Below, in pieces: positions 23,085 to 30,896 of a DNA stretch of 31,037 nt (position 1 is its first letter; each line of letters starts with the position of its first letter). Below the pieces are notes generated by a model that saw only the letters and a list, made by a program, of their open reading frames with translations, was not told the origin of the DNA and did no database searches. Position numbers and translations under genes: made by a program. Source of the stretch: DASSWG01 sp041689995 (GTDB lineage Bacteria > Bacteroidota > Bacteroidia > Flavobacteriales > Flavobacteriaceae); contig JBDNFD010000139.1 in the NCBI GenBank assembly GCA_041689995.1, forward strand, positions 1 to 31,037, written 5' to 3'.

Positions 23085-24764
23085 ATGAAAAAACTACTTT
23101 CCTTCGTGTTATGCCTCTTTTCACCAATGCTGATTTTTGCGCAGGAACATCAAAGCATCGGAGAGACCGTTAATAAGATTTTTGCGAAATATTCAAGTCC
23201 ATTAGTTGATGCCGTTTTCTATTCTGTCCGGCTGAATCTTCCCGGATTGAAACCCGTGGATTTACCAATCATCGTCGTGATTTTGATTTTGGGCGCCACC
23301 TTTTTTACCATTTATTTCAAAGGCGTCAACCTCAGATATTTGAAAATCTGTTTTAGAACAGTTGCCGGAAAATATGACCATTTAGATCATTATGTCCCGG
23401 CTCACAAAGACATTGTTGTTGAAGATGGGAAGATTCAAGACGTCGTAAAAATAAAAGGAAAAGTACCTGGAGAAGTCACGCACTTTCAAGCCTTAGCTGC
23501 TTCACTTTCCGCAACGGTTGGTTTGGGGAATATCGCCGGGGTGGCGGTAGCAATTGCTATTGGCGGTCCAGGGGCTACGGTTTGGATGATTTTAGCCGGA
23601 ATTTTGGGCATGGCTTCAAAATTCACCGAATGTACGCTCGGTGTAAAATATCGCGAAATAGATGCGGAAGGTAAAACATATGGTGGCCCAATGTACTATT
23701 TGACAAAAGGACTCAAGGAAATGGGCATGGCAGGATTCGGCAAAGTCTTGGCCGTTATGTTCGCGATTTTCTGTATCGCAGGATCATTTGGAGGGGGAAA
23801 TATGTTTCAGTCCAATCAAGCCGCCGCACAATTAATGCAATTGGGAAATTGGCAAGACCCGAACACGGGATTATACATAGGAATAGCAATGGCCTTTTTT
23901 GTTGGTTTGGTCATTATTGGCGGTATCAAACGTATCGGGAGGGTCACAGAGAAAGTGGTGCCGTTTATGGCAATTATTTACGTGTTGGCCGGTTTGATTA
24001 TCATTGGAATCAATTATGATATGATTGGGTACGCACTTAACGAAATTTGGGACGGTGCCACTAATCCCAACGCCGCCTTTGGTGGTATTTTGGGTGTTTT
24101 GGTAGTCGGTTTCCAACGAGCTGCATTTTCCAATGAAGCCGGGGTTGGTTCTGCTTCTATTGCGCATTCCGCGGTAAAAACCCGTTATCCCGCAAGTGAA
24201 GGATTAACCGCCCTGCTTGGTCCTTTTGTTGATACGGTCATTATTTGTACAATGACGGCGGTGGTGATCATCATCACCAATGCCAAGCACAAGTTGTTCA
24301 GCTACGGAAATTTGGACGCTGCTCAAAACGTTATTCTAAATGGAACCAACCAACCGATTGGTGGCGTGGATTTGACTTCAGTGGCCTTTGATTCTGCCAT
24401 TCCACATTTTTCAGTTATCTTGACCATCGCAGTAATCCTATTTGCAATTTCTACCATGATTTCTTGGTCCTATTATGGTTTGCAAGCCTGGAAATACCTT
24501 TTCGGCAAAGGAAAAATATCAGATATCACCTATAAACTATTATTCCTGATTTTTGTTGTTGTTGGCGCTTCTTCCAGTCTCGAAGCCGTTATCAAATTTT
24601 CAGACGCCATGATTTTTGCCATGGTCTTTCCCAATGTCATTGGGTTGGTCTTGCTCTCTCCAAAGGTTAGGGCAGAATTGAAAAAATATTTCAACGCTAT
24701 TAAAATTGGAGAAATGGAAGCTGAAGTTGATGAGGAAAGCTTACGGCACGTCGAAGGTCGCTAG
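23085..24764 (+). CDS. Sodium:alanine symporter family protein (AGCS)
   Basis: A 559-residue membrane protein of the AGCS family, which imports alanine or glycine together with Na+. Family segments: ALAASLSATVGLGNIAGVA, GPGATVWMILAGILGMASKF, YREIDAEGKTYGGPMYYL, GSFGGGNMFQSNQAA, RAAFSNEAGVGSASIAHSA and FAISTMISWSYYGLQAW. The N-terminus carries a hydrophobic, signal-like segment (MKKLLSFVLCLFSPMLIFAQ) and, between the first helices, a hydrophilic insert (about 85-130, KYDHLDHYVPAHKD...). Such an N-terminal extension is common in Bacteroidota members, as far as I recall. The gene ends in TAG. The next gene starts 22 bp downstream on the same strand. Confidence 0.92.
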   Translation: MKKLLSFVLCLFSPMLIFAQEHQSIGETVNKIFAKYSSPLVDAVFYSVRLNLPGLKPVDLPIIVVILILGATFFTIYFKGVNLRYLKICFRTVAGKYDHLDHYVPAHKDIVVEDGKIQDVVKIKGKVPGEVTHFQALAASLSATVGLGNIAGVAVAIAIGGPGATVWMILAGILGMASKFTECTLGVKYREIDAEGKTYGGPMYYLTKGLKEMGMAGFGKVLAVMFAIFCIAGSFGGGNMFQSNQAAAQLMQLGNWQDPNTGLYIGIAMAFFVGLVIIGGIKRIGRVTEKVVPFMAIIYVLAGLIIIGINYDMIGYALNEIWDGATNPNAAFGGILGVLVVGFQRAAFSNEAGVGSASIAHSAVKTRYPASEGLTALLGPFVDTVIICTMTAVVIIITNAKHKLFSYGNLDAAQNVILNGTNQPIGGVDLTSVAFDSAIPHFSVILTIAVILFAISTMISWSYYGLQAWKYLFGKGKISDITYKLLFLIFVVVGASSSLEAVIKFSDAMIFAMVFPNVIGLVLLSPKVRAELKKYFNAIKIGEMEAEVDEESLRHVEGR

Positions 24765-24786
24765 AATAAGTCAAATCCAATCAAAT

Positions 24787-25656
24787 ATGAAATCCCATTT
24801 CGCCTTTAATCAAAGTCAACGAAATGGGGTTTTTCTTTTAATGGTTATTATTCTTGGGTTATTTGCCGTTCTTTTCTTTTGGCCGTTTGAAAATGCAGCG
24901 AAACTTTCGCCCCAAGAAAAAGAAAAAGTGCTTGTTTTCCAGCAGAAAATAGATTCCTTGAAAAAAGTGGAAAAACTAGCCAAGAAACCGAAAATATATC
25001 CCTTTAATCCAAATTTCATTACCGATTATAAAGGGTATACACTCGGACTTTCCCCAGAAGAAATTGATCGGTTGCACGCATTTCGAGAAAAGGATCAATG
25101 GGTGAATTCGATTGAAGATTTTCAAAACGTGACCAAAATTTCCGATTCGCTATTAGCAAAAATTTCGCACTTTTTCAAATTTCCGGATTGGGTGAAAGAA
25201 AGGAACAATTCCATCCGCAAATCCAAAAAGAATCACATTGCGGAACTTTCATTTTCCCAGAAAAAGGATTTAAATAGCGCCACCGCCGCCGATTTGGTAA
25301 AAATTGTGGGAATTGGCCCAACTCTTTCCAGAAGAATAATTCGTTATCGAAGAGAATTGGATAATTTTGTGAACGACCTTCAGCTGAAGGATGTTTACGG
25401 GTTGAATTACGAAACCACTCAGCGGCTCACCGAGCAATTTACGGTGAAGGATACCAGCGTACAAAAGATCAATATCAACAACGCGACATTGGCAGAACTT
25501 TCTGAAATTCCTTATTTCAGTTACGAATTGGCGCGAAAAATTATTGAATTTCGCACGCTTCGCCAAGGAATAAGCACTTTTGAAGAGTTGGCGAAGATAG
25601 ATGGCTTCCCCTCCTACCAAATAGAAAGAATTAAATTATATTTGACCCTTCATTAA
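24787..25656 (+). CDS. Helix-hairpin-helix protein, ComEA-like, membrane anchored
   Basis: I chose ATG 24787 (289 residues, MKSHFAFNQSQRNGVFLLM) over an in-frame start at 24706 inside the symporter gene. One membrane helix (about 15-34) is followed by a charged linker and two helix-hairpin-helix units: LNSATAADLVKIVGIGPTLSRRIIRYR (in pieces: LNSATAADLVKIVGIGPTLS) at about 160-185 and ININNATLAELSEIPYFSYE at about 230-250. HhH units bind DNA non-specifically; ComEA proteins take up DNA at the cell surface, but single-anchor HhH proteins in flavobacteria are mostly uncharacterised. An inverted repeat follows the gene. Confidence 0.82.
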   Translation: MKSHFAFNQSQRNGVFLLMVIILGLFAVLFFWPFENAAKLSPQEKEKVLVFQQKIDSLKKVEKLAKKPKIYPFNPNFITDYKGYTLGLSPEEIDRLHAFREKDQWVNSIEDFQNVTKISDSLLAKISHFFKFPDWVKERNNSIRKSKKNHIAELSFSQKKDLNSATAADLVKIVGIGPTLSRRIIRYRRELDNFVNDLQLKDVYGLNYETTQRLTEQFTVKDTSVQKININNATLAELSEIPYFSYELARKIIEFRTLRQGISTFEELAKIDGFPSYQIERIKLYLTLH

Positions 25657-25668
25657 AATTCTTTCAAG

Positions 25669-25722
25669 AAAGGTTTTAAAAAACTAAAATCTTTCATATA
25701 ATGAAGAATGTCGAAAACCTTT
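25669..25722 (+). terminator. Inverted repeat after the HhH gene
   Basis: AAAGGTTTT (25669-25677) and AAAACCTTT (25714-25722) form a 9-bp stem with a 36-nt loop that could fold further. There is no clear T-tract. It may mark the end of the symporter/HhH transcript. Confidence 0.35.
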
Positions 25723-25781
25723 AAAAGAGGTAATGAAAAAGAAAACAATGATTTTCAATTTATTAAAAAGATAATTACGCA

Positions 25782-26951
25782 ATGAACAACATGTATTTTA
25801 CAGAGGAACATGAACTTTTCAGAAAGAGTTTTCAAGAGTTTCTGAAAAAGGAAGTGGTGCCACATATCGAAAAATGGGAGGAAACTGGAACCATTGAACG
25901 TTTTATTTGGAAGAAATTTGGCGAAATGGGTTATTTCGGGGTGAATTATCCTGAACAATATGGTGGATTGGATTTGGATTTATTCTATACGGTTATCTTT
26001 TTGGAAGAACTTCAAAAAATAGATTCCGGCGGATTTGCGGCAGCCATGTGGGCGCACACCTATTTGGCCATGACCCATGTGAACAAAGAAGGAAGCGAAG
26101 CCATCAAAGAGAAATATTTGACCGCAAGCATTGCAGGTGAAAAGATTGGTTGCTTGTGCATCACAGAACCTTTCGGCGGTTCAGATGTTGCAGGAATGAG
26201 AAGCACGGCCGTAAAGCAAGGCGATCATTATATTTTGAACGGTTCAAAAACCTTCATTACAAATGGCGTTTATTCGGATTATATGGTCATTGCTGCCAAA
26301 ACAAGCCCAGAATTGGGAAACAAAGGAATGAGTATTTTCATTATTGATAGTGATACGAAAGGAATTTCCACCAATAAATTAAACAAATTGGGCTGGCGTG
26401 CTTCGGATACCGCAGAAATTGCATTTGATAATGTCAAAATACCCGCCGATCAATTAATGGGAGAAGAAAACAAAGGCTTCCAATATATAATGCAACATTT
26501 CGCTTTGGAACGGTTGATCATGGGAATAAACGCTCATGCTCGTTCAGAATATGCGTTGGATTACACCTTACAATATATGTCCGAACGCGAAGCCTTCGGA
26601 AAAACCATCGACAAATACCAAGCTTTGCGCCATCGCATCGCCGAAATGGCCAGTGAAATTGAAATGTGCAAAGAATTTAATTACTCCATTGCCAAACGTT
26701 TGAACGACGGGCAATATGTGGTAAAAGAAGCCAGCATGTCCAAAATGTTGTCCACAAAAATGTCCGACGAAGTCATTTACAGTTGCCTGCAATTTTTGGG
26801 CGGTTATGGTTATATGGAAGACTATCCATTGGCTCGACTTTCCAGGGACAGCCGTTTAGGCCCTATTGGTGGCGGAACATCGGAAATTTTAAAAGAAGTC
26901 ATCGCAAAAATGGTGATCGATAAAAAAGAATACAAGCCCGCTGCGAAGTAA
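25782..26951 (+). CDS. Acyl-CoA dehydrogenase
   Basis: A 389-residue flavoenzyme of full family length that oxidises acyl-CoA to trans-2-enoyl-CoA and passes electrons to ETF. Motifs: CLCITEPFGGSDVAGM, GSKTFITNGVYSDY, REAFGKTIDKYQALRHRIA, FLGGYGYMEDYPLAR and GPIGGGTSEI. The position of the catalytic Glu of medium-chain enzymes is Gly here (IGGGT), while Glu243 in FALERLIMG sits where long-chain and isovaleryl-CoA dehydrogenases carry theirs, so Glu243 is the likely base. Substrate chain length cannot be told. Start ATG 25782 or the third Met codon at 25791 are both possible. The gene is flanked by hairpins and appears monocistronic. Confidence 0.92.
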   Translation: MNNMYFTEEHELFRKSFQEFLKKEVVPHIEKWEETGTIERFIWKKFGEMGYFGVNYPEQYGGLDLDLFYTVIFLEELQKIDSGGFAAAMWAHTYLAMTHVNKEGSEAIKEKYLTASIAGEKIGCLCITEPFGGSDVAGMRSTAVKQGDHYILNGSKTFITNGVYSDYMVIAAKTSPELGNKGMSIFIIDSDTKGISTNKLNKLGWRASDTAEIAFDNVKIPADQLMGEENKGFQYIMQHFALERLIMGINAHARSEYALDYTLQYMSEREAFGKTIDKYQALRHRIAEMASEIEMCKEFNYSIAKRLNDGQYVVKEASMSKMLSTKMSDEVIYSCLQFLGGYGYMEDYPLARLSRDSRLGPIGGGTSEILKEVIAKMVIDKKEYKPAAK

Positions 26952-26977
26952 GCTTTTTTTAAATTTGAAATCCCATA

Positions 26978-27011
26978 AAATCTGCCAGCGCAAAAGTTGA
27001 CAGATTTTTTT
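26978..27011 (+). terminator. Rho-independent terminator after acyl-CoA dehydrogenase
   Basis: AAATCTG (26978-26984) pairs with CAGATTT (27001-27007); after one mismatch the stem continues with CAGC/GTTG. The T-run extends to 27011. It separates the acyl-CoA dehydrogenase gene from rpsU. Confidence 0.75.
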
Positions 27012-27130
27012 GATTTCACTTGTTAAAGAACATACATATTAATCATTCACCACTTTCTTCGCCATCGTTTCCTTACTACAAAAAGTCGATTAAATTTCTC
27101 CATTTTATATTTAAATTTCAAAAAATAAAG

Positions 27131-27138
27131 TATCTTTG
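27131..27138 (+). promoter_or_regulatory. -7 box (TATCTTTG) of rpsU
   Basis: An exact TAnnTTTG match, 35 bases before the rpsU start codon, giving a leader of about 30 nt that contains the Shine-Dalgarno sequence. The -33 region has no clear TTG. Confidence 0.6.
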
Positions 27139-27159
27139 CCGCTCAAAATTCCAAAAGAG

Positions 27160-27165
27160 AGGAGG
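27160..27165 (+). promoter_or_regulatory. Strong Shine-Dalgarno sequence of rpsU
   Basis: AGGAGG with a following T, 8 bases before ATG, is fully complementary to the 16S rRNA 3' end. Such sites are rare in Bacteroidota, where the anti-Shine-Dalgarno is occluded on the ribosome with help from bS21 itself, and they are known to be kept in front of flavobacterial rpsU, where autoregulation has been proposed. Confidence 0.85.
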
Positions 27166-27173
27166 TTATAGCT

Positions 27174-27368
27174 ATGTTAATAATACCAGTTAAGGACGGG
27201 GAAAATATAGATCGGGCGTTGAAACGCTTCAAGCGAAAATTCGATCGCACGCAAACCATGCGCCAGTTGCGCAAACGTCAGGCTTTCACAAAGCCATCCG
27301 TAGGAAAAAGGGCGCAAATGCAGAAAGCACAATATATTCAGCATTTACGCGATCAGGAAGGAATTTAA
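27174..27368 (+). CDS. rpsU: 30S ribosomal protein bS21
   Basis: A 64-residue basic protein with the bS21 pattern: MLIIPVKDGENIDRALKRFK, then RKFDRTQTMRQLRKRQAF and a basic C-terminal helix. It sits on the small subunit platform near the 16S rRNA 3' end. In flavobacterial ribosomes bS21, with bS18 and bS6, holds the anti-Shine-Dalgarno strand away from mRNA. The strong Shine-Dalgarno upstream would let ribosomes lacking bS21 translate this gene best, a feedback loop that raises bS21 when it is short (established proposal for the class). The gene has its own promoter and terminator. Confidence 0.97.
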   Translation: MLIIPVKDGENIDRALKRFKRKFDRTQTMRQLRKRQAFTKPSVGKRAQMQKAQYIQHLRDQEGI

Positions 27369-27419
27369 TTCTATCTTTACCAGGGTCTTAATATCCTGAA
27401 AAGAAAATCCATTTGATAT

Positions 27420-27450
27420 AAATTCCCGCTTTTCGGTGGGAATTTTTTTT
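27420..27450 (+). terminator. Rho-independent terminator after rpsU
   Basis: AAATTCCCGC (27420-27429) pairs with GTGGGAATTT (27436-27445), one G-T pair, loop TTTTCG, followed by a T-run to 27450. It lies 51 bases after the rpsU stop and also separates it from the convergent secreted-protein pair. Confidence 0.85.
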
Positions 27451-27463
27451 ACACTTTGTGCAA

Positions 27464-28315
27464 CTACTTTTTCACGATTTTTTTCACAACCTGACTTCCA
27501 TTTTCGCCGGACAATTTTATAAAATAAATCCCTGAAGCCAATGATCGCATATCGATACGGTTTGCTTCCAAAAAATCACTTTGCACTTTCTCGCCATTTA
27601 AGGTATAAATTTCCACCGTTTTTAGTTGATAAGGGCTTTCTATAAACGCAAATTCAACCACTGGATTTGGAAAAACACTTATGCTTTCGGTCAAAAATTC
27701 TGTGGTGCTTAAAGAACAATCTTCGGAAAAGGAATAATCCCCGTCGCAACATAAAATCCAATTTGTGTAAAGACCCTGCCCATTTTCTGCATCCATTGGG
27801 TTTGTTACTTGGATACAAACGAAAGATTGATCGAAATCGAGGTTTAAACTATCAATGTTGAGGTCGCTTCCCTCCAAGTTGATTGTCATTAGTTCCCAAT
27901 TACCTCTTGCTTGTATTATTTTGAGATTTGGATTACTGCTTACATCAAGAATGTTAACATAAATTACAATATTATCCAAATCACCGTCCATATACAATTC
28001 CTCAAGGTTATCAAGTGAAGTCAGGTCCAAAATATTGGGATTGGTTCCATTGTCAAGATAGGTATAGGAAATATCCAAAATTCTAAGAGACTCAAAATCT
28101 TCCAAACCTATCAAATTTTGCAAATATCTTCCTGAAAGATCTAAGGTTTCTACATTAACAATATCAGCAGTAAGCACTTCTCCATTCAATTGACCATCGG
28201 AATCAATCCCCAAATCGAGCAGGGCTTGTTCAAAATTTGAATCGGGAATCGCTGTGAGTTGCGCCTGCGCGCCGCAAACTATAAAAAAGGTAAAGATTAT
28301 AAATAAAGTTTTCAT
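27464..28315 (-). CDS. Leucine-rich-repeat T9SS-secreted protein
   Basis: A 283-residue protein with a signal peptide (MKTLFIIFTFFIVCGAQAQ), leucine-rich repeats over about residues 45-165 (VETLDLSGRYLQNLIGLEDF, LRILDISYTYLDNG, LEELYMDGDLDN), a Cys-containing segment (CIQV...ILCCDG...SEDC) and a type A T9SS sorting domain at about 211-283 (ISVFPNPV...VEIYTLNGEKV...GIYFIKLSGENG). It should be exported and anchored on the outer surface. Such LRR proteins are thought to bind proteins or glycans. It follows the M43 protease gene by 11 bp on the same strand, so they form an operon. It ends in TAG. Confidence 0.88.
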   Translation of the reverse strand: MKTLFIIFTFFIVCGAQAQLTAIPDSNFEQALLDLGIDSDGQLNGEVLTADIVNVETLDLSGRYLQNLIGLEDFESLRILDISYTYLDNGTNPNILDLTSLDNLEELYMDGDLDNIVIYVNILDVSSNPNLKIIQARGNWELMTINLEGSDLNIDSLNLDFDQSFVCIQVTNPMDAENGQGLYTNWILCCDGDYSFSEDCSLSTTEFLTESISVFPNPVVEFAFIESPYQLKTVEIYTLNGEKVQSDFLEANRIDMRSLASGIYFIKLSGENGSQVVKKIVKK

Positions 28316-28326
28316 AGGTTTATATT

Positions 28327-30747
28327 TTATTGAATGACAAGATTTTTGGAATCAGTGATTTCACCGTTACAGATCAATGAAACAATATAGATTCCCGGCT
28401 GATAGCCAGATAAATCCAAATCAATTTGATGTTGTGCTTCGTCCAATATATAATTATTGGAAATTGTGGAATTAAAATTGGTCAACATTAAATAGGCGGA
28501 ATTACCACTTCCTATTTGATATGAAATGGTTACTTGACCTGTGGCCGGATTTGGTGCAAGATTTTTAATGCAAAGTGGGTTTTTAATATCAATTTCATAA
28601 TAATCTTTATAACCGTCAGCATCCGCAACCACTTCCAAGGTGTATTTTCCAAATTTGTCCGAATCAAGGATTAGAGAAGTGCCGGATGAAATAAGGTTTC
28701 CGTCAGGATCGTACCAATTATATATAGCCAATTCATTGATTGAAGTAGCCGTATAAATGGTACTATCTATTTGGGTGGTTGGTGAATTGGTTTGTGCCAA
28801 GAATATGGCTCTCGGTTCTTTTACGATTTCATAGGTTTCCCCGCCAAGTACATTTCCGTTCGATGCTTTCCTTTGAATGATATTATAAACAAACTTTGGT
28901 TTACTGCTTACTTTTTCTGTTAGAAAATTAAATTTTAAAAACACCGTTCCCATTTCATGGGGATCAAATTTTGCATTTTTTAAAACAGCGTATGGGTTGG
29001 TAATGATTTTGGTATTTGACATTCTACCGTTTTTCATTCCCTCCATCTTTTCACCACCTTGAACCCACGCATCATAAAATTTCGATCCCATTTCAACCCT
29101 AATCTCGGCTTCCTCATGAAGTAAAGGTCCTGTTTCATCGACTTTTGGTAAAAATTCAAAATTATAAGCCACCGCTGTATTGAATGGATTCCCAACTGCT
29201 ACCACTCCACCGGGTTCTCGAATATTAAGAAGATCATCCAGAACAGTTAAATTCTTCCATGCAATGTTATTATTGTTTCTTACATTTGGATTGATAGGTC
29301 CATCTACTTCATTAAACATCGGGTCATCTGTCGAAACGATCCTCGCCAATAAGCAAAAATGCCATTTGTCCGAATTAGAATTCATTGGTTCATACAAGTT
29401 TGGATTAGGCATATTATTCCAAGGGATTTCAATAACAGTTTCTTCCCCAGCAGCCACTACCGGAATTGTAACTGGTGTGAATTCACCGGACATGATAAGT
29501 CCATTTTCAACATAACCGGTCCAATAGGTCGGCCAATTAAAGAAAGTGTTAGCCTTTGCCCAATAAAGCTTTAATTGTGCATTGTCTGGGGAGACTCCAC
29601 AACCCTTGTTGGTTATGCGAACATAAATAAAGGGAGGATTATTTGGATCATATTCCGGATTTTGATGGGTCTCAATTCCATCGGGCTGGTTCCTGATCCA
29701 AATATCTGGACTTTTCCATATATTTACCTCCGAATTGTTGTCGGGCTCGGCGCCCACATCCGCAAGTGAATTACGCATGAAAAAATCATAATTTTGGATA
29801 TTAACTACATTTGTATAACTATAATCCTCACTATACGAAATGGTTTCCCGTACCCGAATTCCTTGTCCTATGGTAAATATACTTCGGCATTCATCATAGG
29901 TATAACCCATATAATTTCTCACATCCGTTTCAGTAATAACATAGGGCGTTCCTTGGCAGTCAGTCCCCGCACCAATATACTGACATTGGTGGGTGATTGT
30001 TGTTGGTTCAAAAAAACTTGAAACGGCATTTGTGTCAACAACCTCATCTCCAGCGCAATCCGCATTAAAATTTGGGTCGTTCGGATCTCTGGTTACATTT
30101 TCGCAACCAATAAAAGTATGGGCCAAGCCGAGCAAATGTCCCACCTCGTGGATCAGCAACCCTCCTTCCGTTATAACAGACTGCATTCTTACCGCGGCCA
30201 TTTGATCTTCCTGCCAGGCAATTCCCCTCAATACATTTCCATTTGAACGATATAAATATCGAGTAGCATAAATATTTAAAGAATTGTTATCTTTATAGTT
30301 GGGATGAGCGTCTAAATAGTTTTTTAGAACTCCATAAGTTGGCGCATAAATATCCGTTTCGTCAATATAATCATATCCCTTTAAATTAAAACAAATATTC
30401 ATTTCAGCACATGCTGCGTTCAGATTATCAATAACCGCCAGAATTTTCTCGACTGTTAAAGGATCAGAACTTGTGCCGTCATCCTTATTGATTCCCCAAA
30501 AATGAACATTAATTGTTATGGGCGGGAAACTTTCTAAAAGCGTTGGGTCTACAGAATGAGAATACCAATCGTCTGTATAACAACCTCCTGTAAGATCATC
30601 CACTATTGTTTGCGTACCACAAATAGTATCAACATTTTGCGCACCAACTCCAAAAGATAACATTCCTATAACCATTAAAAAGAATTTTAAAGGTAGGCAT
30701 TTGGGCGTTTGGGCGTTTGGGCGTTTGGATGCGGAATAGTTTTTCAT
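28327..30747 (-). CDS. M43-type secreted metalloprotease (pappalysin-like), T9SS cargo
   Basis: An 806-residue protein. The zinc motif HExxHxxGxxH is intact: His200-Glu201, His204, His210 (HEVGHLLGLAHTF). The Met-turn follows in NYMGYTYDECRSIFT, as in family M43. C-terminal to it lie beta-rich domains (CARDB-like about 345-505, others) and a terminal region (about 735-806, KNLAPNPATGQVTISY...GIYIVSLICNG) resembling the T9SS sorting domain. The N-terminus is odd: a 20-residue polar stretch (MKNYSASKRPNAQTPKCLPL) precedes the hydrophobic core (KFFLMVIGMLSFGVGAQ), and that stretch is made by an 8-bp tandem repeat. Secreted, degrades external proteins; may help feeding or adhesion. Operon with the LRR gene. 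Confidence 0.88.
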   Translation of the reverse strand: MKNYSASKRPNAQTPKCLPLKFFLMVIGMLSFGVGAQNVDTICGTQTIVDDLTGGCYTDDWYSHSVDPTLLESFPPITINVHFWGINKDDGTSSDPLTVEKILAVIDNLNAACAEMNICFNLKGYDYIDETDIYAPTYGVLKNYLDAHPNYKDNNSLNIYATRYLYRSNGNVLRGIAWQEDQMAAVRMQSVITEGGLLIHEVGHLLGLAHTFIGCENVTRDPNDPNFNADCAGDEVVDTNAVSSFFEPTTITHQCQYIGAGTDCQGTPYVITETDVRNYMGYTYDECRSIFTIGQGIRVRETISYSEDYSYTNVVNIQNYDFFMRNSLADVGAEPDNNSEVNIWKSPDIWIRNQPDGIETHQNPEYDPNNPPFIYVRITNKGCGVSPDNAQLKLYWAKANTFFNWPTYWTGYVENGLIMSGEFTPVTIPVVAAGEETVIEIPWNNMPNPNLYEPMNSNSDKWHFCLLARIVSTDDPMFNEVDGPINPNVRNNNNIAWKNLTVLDDLLNIREPGGVVAVGNPFNTAVAYNFEFLPKVDETGPLLHEEAEIRVEMGSKFYDAWVQGGEKMEGMKNGRMSNTKIITNPYAVLKNAKFDPHEMGTVFLKFNFLTEKVSSKPKFVYNIIQRKASNGNVLGGETYEIVKEPRAIFLAQTNSPTTQIDSTIYTATSINELAIYNWYDPDGNLISSGTSLILDSDKFGKYTLEVVADADGYKDYYEIDIKNPLCIKNLAPNPATGQVTISYQIGSGNSAYLMLTNFNSTISNNYILDEAQHQIDLDLSGYQPGIYIVSLICNGEITDSKNLVIQ
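30695..30726. repeat. 8-bp tandem repeat inside the M43 protease coding start
   Basis: GGGCGTTT occurs three times in perfect tandem (30703-30726), preceded by a degenerate copy AGGCATTT (30695-30702). It lies within codons 7-18 of the minus-strand protease gene. As 8 is not a multiple of 3, gain or loss of a unit shifts the frame. Confidence 0.85.
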
Positions 30748-30799
30748 TTTTCAATAAATTTCAGTTAATATACGAATTTAAACAATAATTTGACGAAAT

Positions 30800-30807
30800 C
30801 AAAAATA
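30800..30807 (-). promoter_or_regulatory. -7 box (TATTTTTG) of the M43/LRR operon
   Basis: On the minus strand TATTTTTG matches TAnnTTTG, 52 bases before the start codon. No -33 TTG is clear, and the region is very AT-rich, so chance occurrence is possible. Confidence 0.4.
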
Positions 30808-30896
30808 TTAATTGTTTAATTATAGATTTTCATATAGTACTGATGCGTTTATAACTAATTGTAATCAAATAAGTTAGGTTGTTCTTGTATTTTTTT

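Noticed and set aside
30695..30726. CRISPR array
   Set aside because: The units are 8 bp without spacers; it is a simple tandem repeat in a coding region.
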